This document shows, in pieces, positions 42,541 through 54,935 of a stretch of DNA of 64,000 nucleotides. Position numbers and translations under genes: made by a program. Origin of the DNA: Juglans regia. Lineage: Eukaryota; Streptophyta; Magnoliopsida; Fagales; Juglandaceae. The notes under the pieces were generated by a model. It made no database searches. It was not told the origin of the DNA and saw only the letters and a list, made by a program, of their open reading frames with translations. Numbering within the stretch: position 1 is the first letter of the stretch; every line of letters begins with the position of its first letter. The stretch is from contig NC_049908.1 of NCBI RefSeq assembly GCF_001411555.2, positions 28,744,724 through 28,808,723 of the forward strand, written 5' to 3'.

Positions 42541-44777
42541 CCATTATTACTAGTTCTTATTTTTTATTGCACACAATGATCACCCATGAGAATTAGATAA
42601 TTAAACCACTTAATTAGGATAAGGACTTTATAATTAAGCTTGAACAACTTTATGAGGGCGTTTAGATAAAACAAAGACTTCAAGTAAAGCTAGCACTTTC
42701 TGGCATGGACACAAATATCCTATTCATTTCATGGAACAAAAGCTACGTTGTATTCTCACTCCTCATGATCAAGACAATATGCATCGTCAAACCACACCAA
42801 ACATCTCGTAATATATAAGAGGTTCATATATATTATTCACGCACAAGCAATTTTTTATTTTTTTTATATAAAAGAACAGTGAGAATAGATAATTAAGTAA
42901 ATGTACTAACCTCGAGAAGATGGTGCCACAGTCGCATTTGTATTCCCTAGTACCACAGGTCTTGGAATGAGCTTTCCAATCAGACTGCACTGCATACTTC
43001 TTGGAGCACTTCTCACATTTCCATTTTTTCTCCCCATGTTTTCGGCTAAAATGCTTCTTAATGCCTGTCAGATCACCTAATGCCCGAGCCGGGTTGTGAT
43101 GCACACACGAAGGTTCTGGGCAAACGTAGACCCGCTTCCTGATTTCGGTGCTTGTTCTTTGCTTAAGCTTCCATGGCAGATTATGGCCTCGCCGATGCAG
43201 TTGAAGGTTTTGGTCCCTTTGGAATCCTTTTTTGCATATTTCACACACAAATCGGTTTGTAGCCATGAGGGTTGTTGGTGATAGAGAGATAACTTCAGCA
43301 GTTGGATCTGCAAAGAGGTTTCGAGAAAGAACCCGATGTCATGAGTTTCATTCATTGTTTTATAGATCATATGGGTCTGGATATTAAAACAAAAGTACTG
43401 GAGAAAAGGCAATGTAAAACTCGAAATATAACGTTCTCTTATTTAAAGAAATAATATTTTTTGGAATTCTTGGAGCGAGCTAGCTAGCTAGTTTCATGTT
43501 CTTATGTGGTTCATAATATCATCAATTGCAGTGATTATTTTCCATCTTTTCTCAATTGAATCTTCAGAGACATCTTGATCCAAAATAAGAGTATGATGAG
43601 ACTCTAAGAAGCGACGTTTGAAAAGCGACGTTTGAAAAATAAACTTCCTGGAAGGCCAATTGAGTTCTCGATGATCAGTCGGTGCGATCAAGCTTGTGCA
43701 AATTGAAAAAGCCAAAAAACAAAAAGCCTGAGAAAAGGGAATCATATGTACATGGTTGAGAGAGAGAGAGAGAGAGAGGCTGCAGATTTTCTGTAAGAAG
43801 GATATTCAAGTGTTCACCTCAAAACAGTAAAAAAAAAATAAAGAGAAAAGGAGGAGGGCCGCCAAGGCAAGCCATGCAACAGTTGTTTACTACAATGATT
43901 GTAAGTAATCCCAAGCCAATAATTGAATCCCTTCATGCACTTAAATAGCCCGTCAATAATTCACCATTTTTGTGATCAAGCAGGAAAAAATAATAAAAAG
44001 TTATAAGAAACCAGAAGAAGTCCGGAAAACGTCCTACTTCATCATGCCTACCTTGAAGTGAAGATCGGAAATCTTCCTCCAAATCCTTTCTTTTCTTCCT
44101 TTCATTAAGGAATCTATAGGCAGGCATGATCATGAACTTTTAAGAACATGCCAAAATATTAGCATGAAACATGTGGTCCATGAACTCAAATATAGAATTT
44201 TTCTTATAAATCTCAAAACCCATCTGATACTATACGATTGTTTCAGAAAAAAGAAAAGATAAAGATAAAGCCAAAAAATACAAAAAGAAAGAAATAAAAA
44301 CTAGAAACAGATATTGAAAACATGGAATTATCAAAATTATGCTGGACTGATCAGCGCATGTAAAAGCCGAGAACTCTCTTTAGTTTTTCCAACTTCGATC
44401 GAGAACTTCACAGCAGATTTGATCATTAAATCCAAATTAAAACTTCAAAAACCAATCGATCCAAATCTAATGGCCGAAAGGCGATGCAAAAAAGGCTGTG
44501 AGAGAGAGAAAGAGGATATATATAATGAGCTGCCAATATCAAAGTTCATTAAAGTAGATATATGAAACTAAGCACCTGGATTTCCTGGTAGGTTTCGTTT
44601 CTTCTTAAGAGATGATGGAGGTTGCTGCTGTTTAGTGGAGGAACCATTAATATTGCTGCGGTTAAAGTATTGATCTGCAGTGAGCAGCTGATGATCTCGT
44701 TGTTGCTGAACTTCATCTCCAGCAGTATTTCCTGAAGTGAAGCTCCCACCATCACCACCTGTAGTAGTATTCGACAT
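41499..44777 (-). CDS. INDETERMINATE-domain (IDD) C2H2 zinc-finger transcription factor
   Basis: Three exons, 44576-44777, 42911-43307 and 41499-42444, give 514 residues. The N terminus leads to KKKRNLPGNP, with the split codon completing NPDPTAEVISLSP, the start of the ID domain. Four zinc fingers follow: C2H2 FVCEICKKGFQRDQNLQLHR; C2H2 YVCPEPSCVHH to HFSRKH; C2HC WKCEKCSKKYAVQSDWKAH; and C2HC YKCDCGTIFSRRDSF to HRAFC, which spans the last intron. The C-terminal half is Gln/Asn/Ser-rich with MTVDFLGLGG, the family's T-R/V-DFLG motif. IDD proteins bind DNA as plant-specific regulators and partner with SCARECROW, SHORT-ROOT or DELLA proteins in patterning and gibberellin responses. The subgroup cannot be fixed without a tree. 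Intron 1 is about 1.3 kb and intron 2 holds an (AG)n array. Confidence 0.95.
42496..42538. repeat. (AG)n microsatellite in IDD intron 2
   Basis: About 21 uninterrupted AG units, starting about 50 bp upstream (in the transcript sense) of the last exon's acceptor. Confidence 0.95.
43604..43638. repeat. 14-bp tandem duplication in IDD intron 1
   Basis: GCGACGTTTGAAAA occurs twice in tandem. It is intronic, and the overlapping small reading frame shows no family match. Confidence 0.8.
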
Positions 44778-47041
44778 TGAAGGGAAGAAAAAGATAAAAA
44801 AGGAGAGGATATTATTCAAACTTTTTGTCTCCTTTCCTTGATCTCCTTTCCAAACTCTCTCTTGTTTCTTTCTCTCTTTTTATTGTTCTTGCTGCTCTGT
44901 GGGAGGACTGTTTATAAAACAATAAAAAAACAAAATAAACAACTGAAACATGAAAGATGGGATTTGTTGCAGCTAGGGGAAGACAAAAACCAGGAAATTC
45001 TCCTTCATTTCTGGTGGAGGAGAGAGTTCTCTTGCTGCCACAATATGAACACAAGAGCTTGCTTGGACTCTTCTTTGGCTGGCTTTGTATTGTAATCATG
45101 AATATATAATATGTTTTTTTAAGGCACTGTTGGATGTAGCAATAGAAATATACCCCTAACTTTGTTGGATATTCAAGAAACTGCCCTTCTCCTCCTTTAT
45201 GCCCTATTTTTGTTGGTTAATATGTTAATTTAGCGTCAAGCAAAACCAAAAAAAAAAATTTGTATCAGTCATTATTTACCGTCCCACATCCTATTTTATA
45301 AAAAATATTCTCATACACGATGAAAATATCCACATACCCTATAAAAAAATTATAAGTGTGAGCTGTGAGAGTGAATAGTAATTGATGCATAGTAAATCTC
45401 AAACAAAAAATAGTCTCCAAAAGTTAGATGAATAGATGTGGGACCTTTTATGTTAATTTTGAAAATATTTTTGCTACATATTAATGAAATTTGTTTAAAA
45501 TCTCACACTTAATTGTTTTACTGAAATTCTTTTTGGTTAAAAACACTACCCTTTGAAACATGTACTCAAATGTCATTACCTCCTCATTGCCTCAATCATT
45601 CCTCTATTCAGGCTTTTATCTTATCATTGAACTGACTTTTGCTTGAGCTAGCAAGACTATTCCTCATTAATACAAGTGTATCCCATGATTCTTATGGTCT
45701 CTATAAATTATTTATTTTTGTACATGTTAGCTAGCTAGGAGACCTCAATAAATAACTCCAAACAAAAGCTGTCTTTAGCTTGAGTACTAAGACTATTCCT
45801 CAATACAAGTCTACCCCCATGGGTGATCTTATATATTATGGTATCTATGAATTATTTTCATTTTTACATACCAAGAAATTTTAATTATAAATAATTCCAA
45901 CATGAAACAAACAAACGATAAAAATAAAATTTAATGATTCTGATAATCTTAAATTTGTTTGATACGTGTCGAGAACTCTCGATCGAAACATAGATCATTG
46001 TAACGACGATTTGAGTTGAGCGATAAACTAATAATACTAAGTGAACTTAGACTTTGTATATTAATACCAAACTTATTTCTTTCTACTAAATGGAGCATAT
46101 TAAGATGAAGAAGGGAAAGGGAAGGGAATGATTCAAAATGTTTTTCTTTTGGGGGCTTTTGTTATATTTTTTAAATTTAAGGGTCATTTAGGCATACAAT
46201 ATATTCTTTCCTCCCTCAATTTGATTTATTACAGACAATGCTGGCGACAAGACCTTGTAGTTGGAAATTTGTCCTTTTCTGGAGATATTCTTACAAAAGT
46301 AAAATAATGTTCCGGAAATACCACTACTTATGATTTAAAATAACAAAACCGCCACTGTGGTATGAGCCGCCGTGAACCCGTAATTGACCAAAATAACCTT
46401 CTCTGTCACGGGCGGTCACTGATAGAATCCTTCTCGAAAAGGACCCGACAATAGTCCAATAATTCTCCTGTTCACGTGCAACCAGGGAGCAACTTCCTAA
46501 GTGGTCAGACCGGGTAGGTGTATTTTCGGTATTTCAAAGAAATAGAGGGGTATTTTGGTATTTTAATTTAAGGGATAAAGGTCTTTTGTTAAAAAAAAAA
46601 AAAGAAAGAAAGAAAAGAAAAAATTATCAATGATTACAAAAATTCCAACGGTAGAATTTAAATTAAAAAAAGAAAAGAAAAAAGATATGTATTCGTTGAA
46701 AATGAGAAAGAGATGATAATGATATGATTGATGATGGGTTTGGCCTGCATTACGCTGATACCATTTAATAATACTGACATGACAACAATTTAATTGATTT
46801 TGAATCTATTACGTTGGCTAAATGCATACACAACACTTATAAAAACCATTTTTAAATCGGTTCAACTTCATTAATGATTTAGGTACAAGCCATGTCGCAT
46901 TTCCTCTATGACACTTGCTCTTTACCTAATATGTGTATGTATATATATATATACACACTATTATTTTTAATCGTGCTGTTAAGTGATACGACTGTAAATG
47001 ATAAAATATAAGATGAAAAATAACATTTATTTGAAAATTAA

Positions 47042-47240
47042 AGCTCGTTTGATAGTGAGATAAGATGAGATAAAATGAGATGATTTTAGATTAGTTAAAT
47101 AAAATATTATTTTTTAAATATTATTATTTTTTTAAGATTTCAAAAAATTAAATAGCTTATTATATTTTATATGGAGATTTAAAAAAATTATAATAATGAG
47201 ATGAGATGAGATGAGATGATTTCTGTATCTAAACTAAGGG
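47042..47240. mobile_element. Tourist-like MITE
   Basis: 199 bp flanked by TAA at 47039-47041 and 47241-47243. The left end is AGCTCGTTTGATAG and the right end CTAAACTAAGGG; the interior has GAGATAAGATGAGAT and GATGAGATGAGATGAGATG. It belongs to the same family as 27901-28077. Confidence 0.7.
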
Positions 47241-47397
47241 TAAGTAATATGAGAATAACTTCACACAAGTCATGTCTACGTTGTTCTTCAAATAACGGAA
47301 ACGAATCATAGTGGGCCACGTGGGATACACACTTCTCATTAGTAAGATGCGTTGTAGAGGGAAAAAAAATTAGGTCACTGCTTTGTCGAAACCCACC

Positions 47398-47400
<3 letters not shown>

Positions 47401-47430
<30 letters not shown>
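47401..47430. repeat. (TC)n microsatellite
   Basis: Fifteen TC units; a second shorter TC array lies at about 47602-47622. Confidence 0.95.
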
Positions 47431-47433
<3 letters not shown>

Positions 47434-47956
47434 GCCCGATACTCTATCTATCTCTTTTACTTCTTCAATTCACTAACTAAAAACTTGTTTGATTTGTATT
47501 TCAAGGAATCAAATGTGACCAACACTTCGCTTTCAAAGGAATTCTCTCCTTCCCACTCTGTTGAAGCCACCAAGCCACCGAAACACACTCCATCAAAGCT
47601 CTCTCTCTCTCTCTCTCTCTCCCCCCTTCCCACCGAAAAAATTCCCAGAATTCTTTTTTTATTTGACAACAAACATGAACGGCAATTGAACTGCATATGG
47701 ATAACCCACTATCAAGAGCTGCTATTCCGAGAAATGAAAAACATTGGTCGCAAGGTTTTTTTTTTTTGCCTGCAAGCGATACTTGAATCATTAACTTCCA
47801 TCTGCACCGATGAAAAAAATGAAAACTATAAGTTTCTGTGACAATGCTTCAAATTTATATAAGATTGTGTGGTTGATTAAAATTTTTGCTTTTGTGCAAA
47901 TCGTGTGGTTGGGTTTATGTAAAGGGGAAGAGATGAATTTGTGAGGATAAAGTACT

Positions 47957-48373
47957 ACTGTTGTTATGAACCCACTAGATAGAACTCACCCTTGAAAACT
48001 AGCTTACAAGGGAAGGGTGCCTAGGAGCTTATAAACCATCAACTAATCCCATACTTAGTCAATGTGGGATCGTAACAACCACCACGCTCCGCAACCGACG
48101 TCCACGGCGGTCCCGGCGCTCACACGGGCTGGCTGTGCGCTAGGTCTTTTCCTAGCTCCGGGCGAACACTGCCATGCCGGCATCACCCCCCGTACCGCAC
48201 GATTGCAACCGTCGCAACATGGCCTTAGATGTGGGGTGGCTCTGATACCATTTGTTATGAACCCACTAGGTAGAACTCACCCTTGAAAACTAGCTTACAA
48301 GGGAGGGGTGCCTAGGAGCTTATAAACCATCAACTAATCTCATACTTAGTCAATGTGGGATCGTAACAACTGT
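47957..48373 (-). mobile_element. Complete TRIM retrotransposon with 5-bp target duplication
   Basis: Two 116-bp terminal repeats (47962-48077 and 48253-48368) begin and end TGTTA...TAACA and differ at only three positions. They enclose 175 bp without coding capacity. On the minus strand the inner edge of the 48253-48368 repeat carries TGGTATCAGAGCC, a perfect initiator Met-tRNA primer site two bases from the LTR, and GCGGAGCGTGGTGGT forms a purine-rich tract before the other LTR. ACTGT flanks both sides (47957-47961 and 48369-48373). This is the structure of a terminal-repeat retrotransposon in miniature, mobilised in trans. It lacks the 5S-like sequence of Cassandra. Confidence 0.93.
48238..48250 (-). 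promoter_or_regulatory. Primer-binding site of the TRIM
   Basis: The minus strand reads TGGTATCAGAGCC, complementary to the 3' end of initiator Met-tRNA, next to the 5' LTR. Confidence 0.85.
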
Positions 48374-49025
48374 GAGGATAAAGTTGCAGGTCTTGAGGTC
48401 CTCAACGGGTAAAATTGTAGGATTTGAGGTCTTCAGGCCACAAGAGTGAAGGAGAGAGAGGGAAGTAAGAGAGAGGTCAGAGATTTCGGTTTCTTGAGAG
48501 AGAATGAGAGCAAAGAGAGGGAGGGGTGGGGGGGGCGGGCCTCGATTCAGGATCTCCTAATGCGCATCACGCGTTGATTTTACATGTACCCCTTACGTGG
48601 TGAGTGCCCATTAGTCTCCGATAATTAGGCTTTGAAGGAGACACATGTTAGAAGCATTTCTGAAGTAATATCTCAACCATAAATTCTCCAATCTCTCATT
48701 TTAGAAGGGCTTTCATGCATGCATATCGATCTCGTGTTGCAACACTAAATAATTTTATCGATTGGCAAAAGTGTAGTCGAGTCTAGTTGGACTGTAGCAA
48801 ACCCTTTATAAAAGGTCGTTAGATTAGATAATGTGCGGTTGGTTTAAGAACTAATGTGATAAACTGTAAATTAAGGCACTCCCAAGTGTACACTAAAAAG
48901 ATTGACTTGATGAAAACTCATGTCTATTTATTAGAAGGGCCACTCCATGTCTTCACTTTTTTTCACTTCTTTTCTTAAAAATGGACAATTTTTAAGTTTC
49001 ATAAAGTTTTTAAAACTTTAAAACA
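48374..49025. other. Spacer without gene
   Basis: It includes a purine-rich GAGAGAGGGAAGTAAGAGAG-type tract (48440-48540) and AT-rich DNA. Nothing recognisable is encoded. Confidence 0.5.
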
Positions 49026-49965
49026 GAAGCGTTGGGAAGCGGTTGGGTTGTTTAAATTAGAAGAGCAGCCCTCCAATGAAATGGTGACACATAGGAAATA
49101 ATACAACACGAGAATGCAACCTCACCACACAGAATCACCACAAGCGCTTCCTCATTCTCGTGTTTTCTCTCCCTCATTTCAAACAAGCCAAACTCTTTTA
49201 CGTTGTTCACATTGTCGTCATCTCTTTGCACTACCACCAAGCATGCCGCTCAAGACCAAGCTTAATTCCATCGCCTCCAATCCTGGGTTCACTGGGTGAT
49301 TAAAAAAGGATGGACTTTCAAAACCAATTAACTATGATTTTTAAGGAATAATACCGATGCATTCCTTCTAAATGCAGCTGCAAAATAGGCTCACAGTTTC
49401 ACTATAATTTGTCCAATACATTCAAAATATAATATGAAAGCATTCCAAAATAAATAGAACTCTAATTTCATGAAAAACTAAAGAAAAAATCTCCCAAACA
49501 TAAATCGATATCAGTCATGAACTGCCGAATCGAGTTTCGTCCACATCTGGGTTGACAACCAAAGTTCAAGTTTCTCAAATCATCATATAGGAAGAAGATA
49601 AAAAGAAAAAAATACAATGAATCAAAGCACCAAAAAGAAAATGAATTTCAAAGATGGAGAGAGAGATAACAAAGAGAGAAATATCGAGCTTCATCATCGT
49701 TTGGGTCGAACTCTTATCACCGTCTAGGTCAAGCTCCGTCCTTGCCACCTATGGGTCAAGCACCGCTGAGGATGAGTGTAGGTGAGATTTCGTTTGGGTT
49801 GGGATCTCCCGGAAGACAACAGAGTGAGGGATTTGGTTTGGATTTAGTTTGGGTTGTTGATCAGGTGTATGCTAGTGCAGATTAAACATTATAAACTTTC
49901 TATGTGTCACCATCTTGTTGGATGGCTACTCTTCTAATTTTAACATCCCGACCACTCCCAACTTT
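49026..49965. mobile_element. Inverted-repeat DNA element, about 0.94 kb
   Basis: Bases 49026-49098 and 49891-49965 are inverted copies of about 75 bp at roughly 80 percent identity, sharing AATTAGAAGAG and ATGGTGACACATAG. Between them are short non-family frames, including MPLKTKLNSIASNPGFTG at 49243-49299, and GC-richer text with repeated GGGTCAAGC/GGGTCGAAC motifs. No transposase is encoded. Long imperfect TIRs around chimeric-looking DNA fit a non-autonomous MULE-like element, but no 9-bp target duplication could be fixed. Confidence 0.5.
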
Positions 49966-51159
49966 TCTCTTTTTAAAAATATATTTTTTTACAATGTTTA
50001 ATTTTAATTAACACGTGTTGAAATTTTATTAAGAAATATTTAAACATTACTTTCATCGTATCTCATTTTCTTCACAAACAATATATATATATATATTAGA
50101 AAACCGCGTGACACGTGCATGCATATATTGAAAATAGAGAGCATGCTTACTTGCATGCAAGGGAGTCGAGATATAGACCGAGTGGGGGCAGCTATAGCTT
50201 AGCATAGATATTAGGTAGTGTGGACTTTTGCTTCGCTACATTTTAGGAATGCAATCATGTGAATGCTTGTCTGTCGTACCAGTACACCATTTTCATCCTC
50301 ATCCTCTTTCCACTTTCCTTCTCTTCTGGATGGGCACGTCAACCCTTTTTTTTTTTTTTTTTTAAGAAAATGATACCTACAACACATGATTTCGCTATAC
50401 ATATATTAAAATAAGAGTATTTTTTTAAAGTAATTTTAATTTTATAAAAATATATTTTATTTTAAAATATAATTGTGAAAAATAATATGTATTTATTATT
50501 TGTTTGAGATAAATAGCTTAAATTTCGTTTATTCTGTCACTCCATTTTCTTACGTTAACTATTTCATTTTTGTTCTTTAATTCAAGCGGTAGTTATATTA
50601 TTCGTTTTTGTACAAATAATTTTTCATCTTTATATAAGACAGCATCTTCTTGTAGGACAGGCGTAGAGATCAAAATATTGGTATCAAATAAACCCCACCC
50701 CCTCTCTATGTATTTAACATTATTTTCTATTACTTTGGAACGATTGTCGGAGAATCTCACCTCCTCTTTATGTATCACTTTTTCTGTTTAATGAAATTAA
50801 CTTGTTTAAAAAAAAATACGGATATAAAATATTTAGAGTTTTACAATAAATCAACAACTATTCACATCATACACTTCACATTTATAACTTTTCATAAGAT
50901 GTGGAGTATTTTTTATAGAATATATGAATATTTTTCATAAAATATAGAGTACTGTAGGATGGTGAATAATAATTGATGAGAAAAAATTTCAAATACTTAT
51001 ATCTTATCGGGAGATGTTATACCAATTACGTACAAAAGCAAAAAATTTCATTCGCGCGTACTTCATGATCATGATCTAGTACTTCATGTGCATGATAATT
51101 AATCTAGCTAGGTTAATTAATATTGTGTGAGGGCTAACTATGCTCATAAAAAAGTCATC

Positions 51160-51160
51160 T

Positions 51161-51186
<26 letters not shown>
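51160..51186. repeat. (TA)n microsatellite
   Basis: Thirteen TA units. Confidence 0.9.
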
Positions 51187-51191
<5 letters not shown>

Positions 51192-51235
51192 GAATATTGA
51201 TGAGTTCCTATAAAATCTTGTTATTTCTATCCTAA

Positions 51236-51259
51236 GCATGCATGCATGCATGCATGCAT
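51236..51259. repeat. (GCAT)n microsatellite
   Basis: Six tandem GCAT units, each self-complementary; the array overlaps a chance ATG frame starting MHACMHA. Confidence 0.9.
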
Positions 51260-51559
51260 TAGGTTTCTTAGTTTCTAAGCATTGTTTCAACAACCAAATA
51301 ATCTTTCCTCAGAAAACAACTCCTCATGATGCGCATTGTTTTCTTTTTTTCATACCATATGCATATGATCTAATTAACCAATTAACTAATGACATCGGTC
51401 CAATGATCTGCAAATTAGCCATGTAAAGTCGAATTAATTAAGTTGAGTGGTCTTTTCTAGTCCATTTCATTCTACCAATTATCTTAAATTAGTTAGTCGA
51501 ATTAATTTATATTTATCTTCACCCTCTTCGACTAAGTTATATAAGTACTTTGAGATTAA

Positions 51560-51908
51560 GATCCCGTTTGGATGTTGAGATGGTCTCAACCCATCTCATT
51601 TTATATCATCTCAACATCCAAACACCACTCAAATACAAATACTTTTAAATTTTAAATTTTTTCCATCTAATCGTTACAAAATTTTCAAACTTCTAAACAA
51701 AACATAAAAAATCATTCAAAATTTACAAATCCCAAAACAAAAATTATATTAAAAAATTTATATTCTAACAACATTTTAACTTTATAATTTTTTCATTCAA
51801 CTTTTTTTCCTCTCATTTTTCAAAATCTCATAAAACATCTTAACTCTTCAAACTATTTTACTATTATTCACAGATTTCTCATCTCACCTAAACATCTAAA
51901 CGAGGCTT
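51560..51908. mobile_element. Tourist-like MITE, long variant
   Basis: 349 bp flanked by TAA (51557-51559 and 51909-51911). The left end is GATCCCGTTTGGATG and the right end CTAAACGAGGCTT. The left side carries a small internal inverted repeat around CATCTCAACATCCAAAC, suggesting an internal solo end or nested copy. Confidence 0.7.
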
Positions 51909-52694
51909 TAATTATTTGACTTTGACTTTTTCAAGCTTTGAGAGAGGGGGGGAAGAAAAAGTAACCGAAACCTCTAAAATGGAGAAAACGGGTTTAGTAA
52001 AAAGATGTGCCACCAGCTTGCCAAATTGCTTATGTTCAAGCTCTAGGGTACTCATACCATGCAAGAATTTGTTTGTTTCCCATGATAATGAAGGAAAAAA
52101 AAAAAGTCCACTAGCGCTGATCATTACATAAATAAATATTTGAAAGACGAGTACTGATCTGATCCACGTTCTTGTCCCTACATGCACATATTATATATAA
52201 TTGTATTCGTACACATATTATTAAAAGTTAAAAGATAAGATATAAACGATAGGATAGGAAACAAGAAGATGACAGAAAGTAGAATTATCAAACATACGGT
52301 CTAGCCTAATTTTATATTGTGGTCAAGATCTTCCAACGGCTAAATTAATATTCTTGTAGTTTTCTTGCTTGGATAAATATATTTGGACGGGAGTAATGCT
52401 ACACAACCTCTCTCTCTATATATATATATATATATGCAACTTCGACACATCATATTTTTTTTAATTTTTTAATTTTTAATATTTTTTTTGAGTTTATTCT
52501 TTTTAAACTAATTCAATTCTTCTATTCATTATTCATATATTAAATATTTGATAAAAGAAAAAAATTAAAAAAATTAAAAAAAGTGCGATGCGTGGAGATT
52601 GTGTAGATTTTTTCTTTGGACTGATTGTTTTCGTTTTTGGGTGAATATATCACTGAATTTAAGGAGAAGGGACAGTCCTAAAAACAATTAAGTT

Positions 52695-52732
<38 letters not shown>

Positions 52733-53739
52733 CAATCATAGGTATATAAGTCTTGTACACTCATTTAAAAAAAAGTAGATAAATATGAAAGTCACATAAA
52801 AAATAATTAATAGTGGATCTCACTCTTTTTCAAAGAGAATCTATGAGATTTGTATACTTTAAAACTGTATCTAATAACATTACTGATTTATAGTGCGGGT
52901 GTGCGTGTATATATCAATCAACATTTGATCATGATCGACATGTACCTTCCATAAATTTGACATTTTTTCCCTAGTATGTGTCAAATCTTCATATCTTTCC
53001 ATGTAGTTGTTAATTAAAGATATAAATAACAAAATTTATAAATTTTTGAGATAAGTAATAATTTTATATGGTATTATAGTAGAAGTTTTGAGTTCGAACA
53101 CTGATTCTATATTTTATTTAATTAATTAAATATTCTACGTGTCGGGTCTACTTATTAAAGATGAGTCTGATCAACACTTGAAAAGAGTATTAAAGATATA
53201 AATAATAAAATTTACTTTCTCATGTTTAAACTTTTAAGATATATTATAATTTTTAAATAATTGGCAATTATACTTGCGTACATGATCACTTGATAGGGAT
53301 ATATACTTTACCAAGGAAAGATGATAGATGGTTTTCAAAAAAATAGTATTGTGAAGTATATGATAAATTAAAAAAAACAAGAAAATATAATTTTTAAATA
53401 TGTTGAGAGAGTGACGTGTTCATGTGTCTTGTTCTGCATGGCAATGATGATTGCTACCTTTACAATTAACTTGTTAATTATTAGTTTATTCTTCAAGGTG
53501 ATCATGATTATATATAGAACACTTGGTGATTTTGTTCAACCCCATACCTTTTTTTTTTTTTTTTTGTTCTCTCTCTCTTACATGACATGATATTCTATGA
53601 AGGAAATGTGACATTGCTCAGGAAAAAAAGAAAAAGAAAAAAAACATGTGACATGATCATGATCGATTAAAGGAAATCCTCAATCATTTAATTAAAAGCA
53701 AAACGTTTAATTTCTTTTGGCTGAAAAGCAGATCGAAAG

Positions 53740-53777
<38 letters not shown>

Positions 53778-54014
53778 CACATTACAGATGACACTAGCTA
53801 GTACATAAATGATGGAAATTAATGATTTATACTAATAATTTTGTAAATAAGTACTGAACCTGAACCTGAACCTACTTATAATTAAGCATTTGTAGGGTGC
53901 AATTTCAGGACACGAATGCTTAACATGCATGCACTCCTCATTATAATTTTTTAATCATTATTTTTTTTAATGTTGATAGAATAATTAGAGAATTATTTGT
54001 TATTTTTTTTAAAA

Positions 54015-54195
54015 AAAATGATAGTTACAATCGTGAGTATGCAAGTACCATATAATCATTTTGAAAAAATTGAATAAATACGAGACCCACGTAAAAAAAA
54101 AAAAAATTCTTTAACAGTAAACTCCACTATTTTTCAAAGCAACTGTACGGTTCTTGCTCACTCTACAACTGTATGTAACATTACTATTTTTTAAA
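54015..54195. repeat. Palindromic MITE, family 2
   Basis: Left arm ACAATCGTGAGTATGCAAG and right arm CTCTACAACTGTATGTAAC are imperfect inverted partners around CGAGACCCACGTAAAAAA. Related copies lie at 3208, 40255, 52730 and 54722. Confidence 0.55.
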
Positions 54196-54480
54196 TGTAT
54201 ATTAATGATTTGATTATATCAATTATCACATGATTAGGAAGTATTAAAAGATCACAATTTTTCTATTTTATATGGATATGATAAATTAAGGATTCCATGG
54301 ATACCCCTCCCTATATAGCTTACACATGAGATTCCTATTCCTGAAACTATAAGAAACTAAACCCTTTGCTTGCTTCCTTTTCAAACTATTTTATGGCAGT
54401 ACAAATGTGGCAATGGATCTTCAAATTTAGAGCATCGAGACAGATCTGAAAGAAAGTTGGGAAGGGATTTCGTGTTGTCT

Positions 54481-54507
54481 CTGATCTGATCTGATCTGAT
54501 CTGATCT
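54481..54507. repeat. (CTGAT)n microsatellite
   Basis: Five tandem CTGAT units plus a partial one. Confidence 0.9.
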
Positions 54508-54721
54508 TTTCACATGTGATAAAAGGTTTTGCTTTATGGGTCCATCGTTTTTGCAAGAAATTGCTGAGAAAGTTACTTTCAAAAAAAGGATCCCATGCAT
54601 GATTCTAATGTCTCGCAATGGGATGCCAATGGCAATGGGCGTCCTTAATAAGAAAAACTTAAAATCTAAATATTTTATATCTACTCTATACTTTATAATA
54701 AAACTCAAAAAAAGAAAAAAA

Positions 54722-54935
54722 AATAATAGTGCTAGATACAGTTTTAGAACGTGCAAATTCTATTCACTCATTTAAAAAAAATAAGAAAAGATATTTGTAA
54801 CCGTGAATTGTGTAACCACTTAAAAAAATGAATAAAATATGAGACTTGTACGAAAAAAATTAATTTTTGACCCTACTATTTTTCAAAACGATTACGTGAT
54901 ATTTATGTACTTTATGATTATATGTAGAATTACTT
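54722..54935. repeat. Palindromic MITE, family 2 (diverged)
   Basis: It shares ATGAGACTTGTACG, TTAATTTTTGACCC and a CAAAACGATTACGTGATATTT-like arm, in pieces, with the copy at 54015. Confidence 0.45.

Larger units (their letters stand above)
44778..47961. other. Spacer upstream of the IDD gene
   Basis: The first few hundred bases are IDD leader and promoter, with CT-rich leader sequence (44820-44880) but no clear TATA. The block 46230-46560 has a GC-richer repeat-like text (GTATGAGCCGCCGTGAACCC...) that I cannot name. A Tourist-like MITE occupies 47042-47240, and CT microsatellites lie at 47401-47430 and 47602-47622. Open frames there are low-complexity Ser/Leu artefacts. Confidence 0.5.
49966..51559. 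other. AT-rich spacer with microsatellites
   Basis: It holds a poly(T) run (50346-50363), a (TA)n array (51160-51186) and a (ATGC)n array (51236-51259). No gene family is recognised in any frame. Confidence 0.5.

Noticed and set aside
43494..43745. Small minus-strand frame in IDD intron 1
   Set aside because: It contains a 14-bp tandem duplication and no known domain; best treated as intron.
47383..47841. Plus-strand frame of 152 codons beginning MSKPTPSLSLSL
   Set aside because: Ser/Leu dipeptides come from CT microsatellites; no homology features.
47962..48368. Cassandra-type TRIM
   Set aside because: Cassandra LTRs contain a 5S rRNA-like promoter, which is absent here.
49114..49299. Possible small gene ending NPGFTG
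   Set aside because: It lies inside an inverted-repeat element and has no recognisable family; recorded only as part of that element.
54427..54756. Minus-strand frame of 109 codons
   Set aside because: Partly built from the CTGAT microsatellite; no domain.
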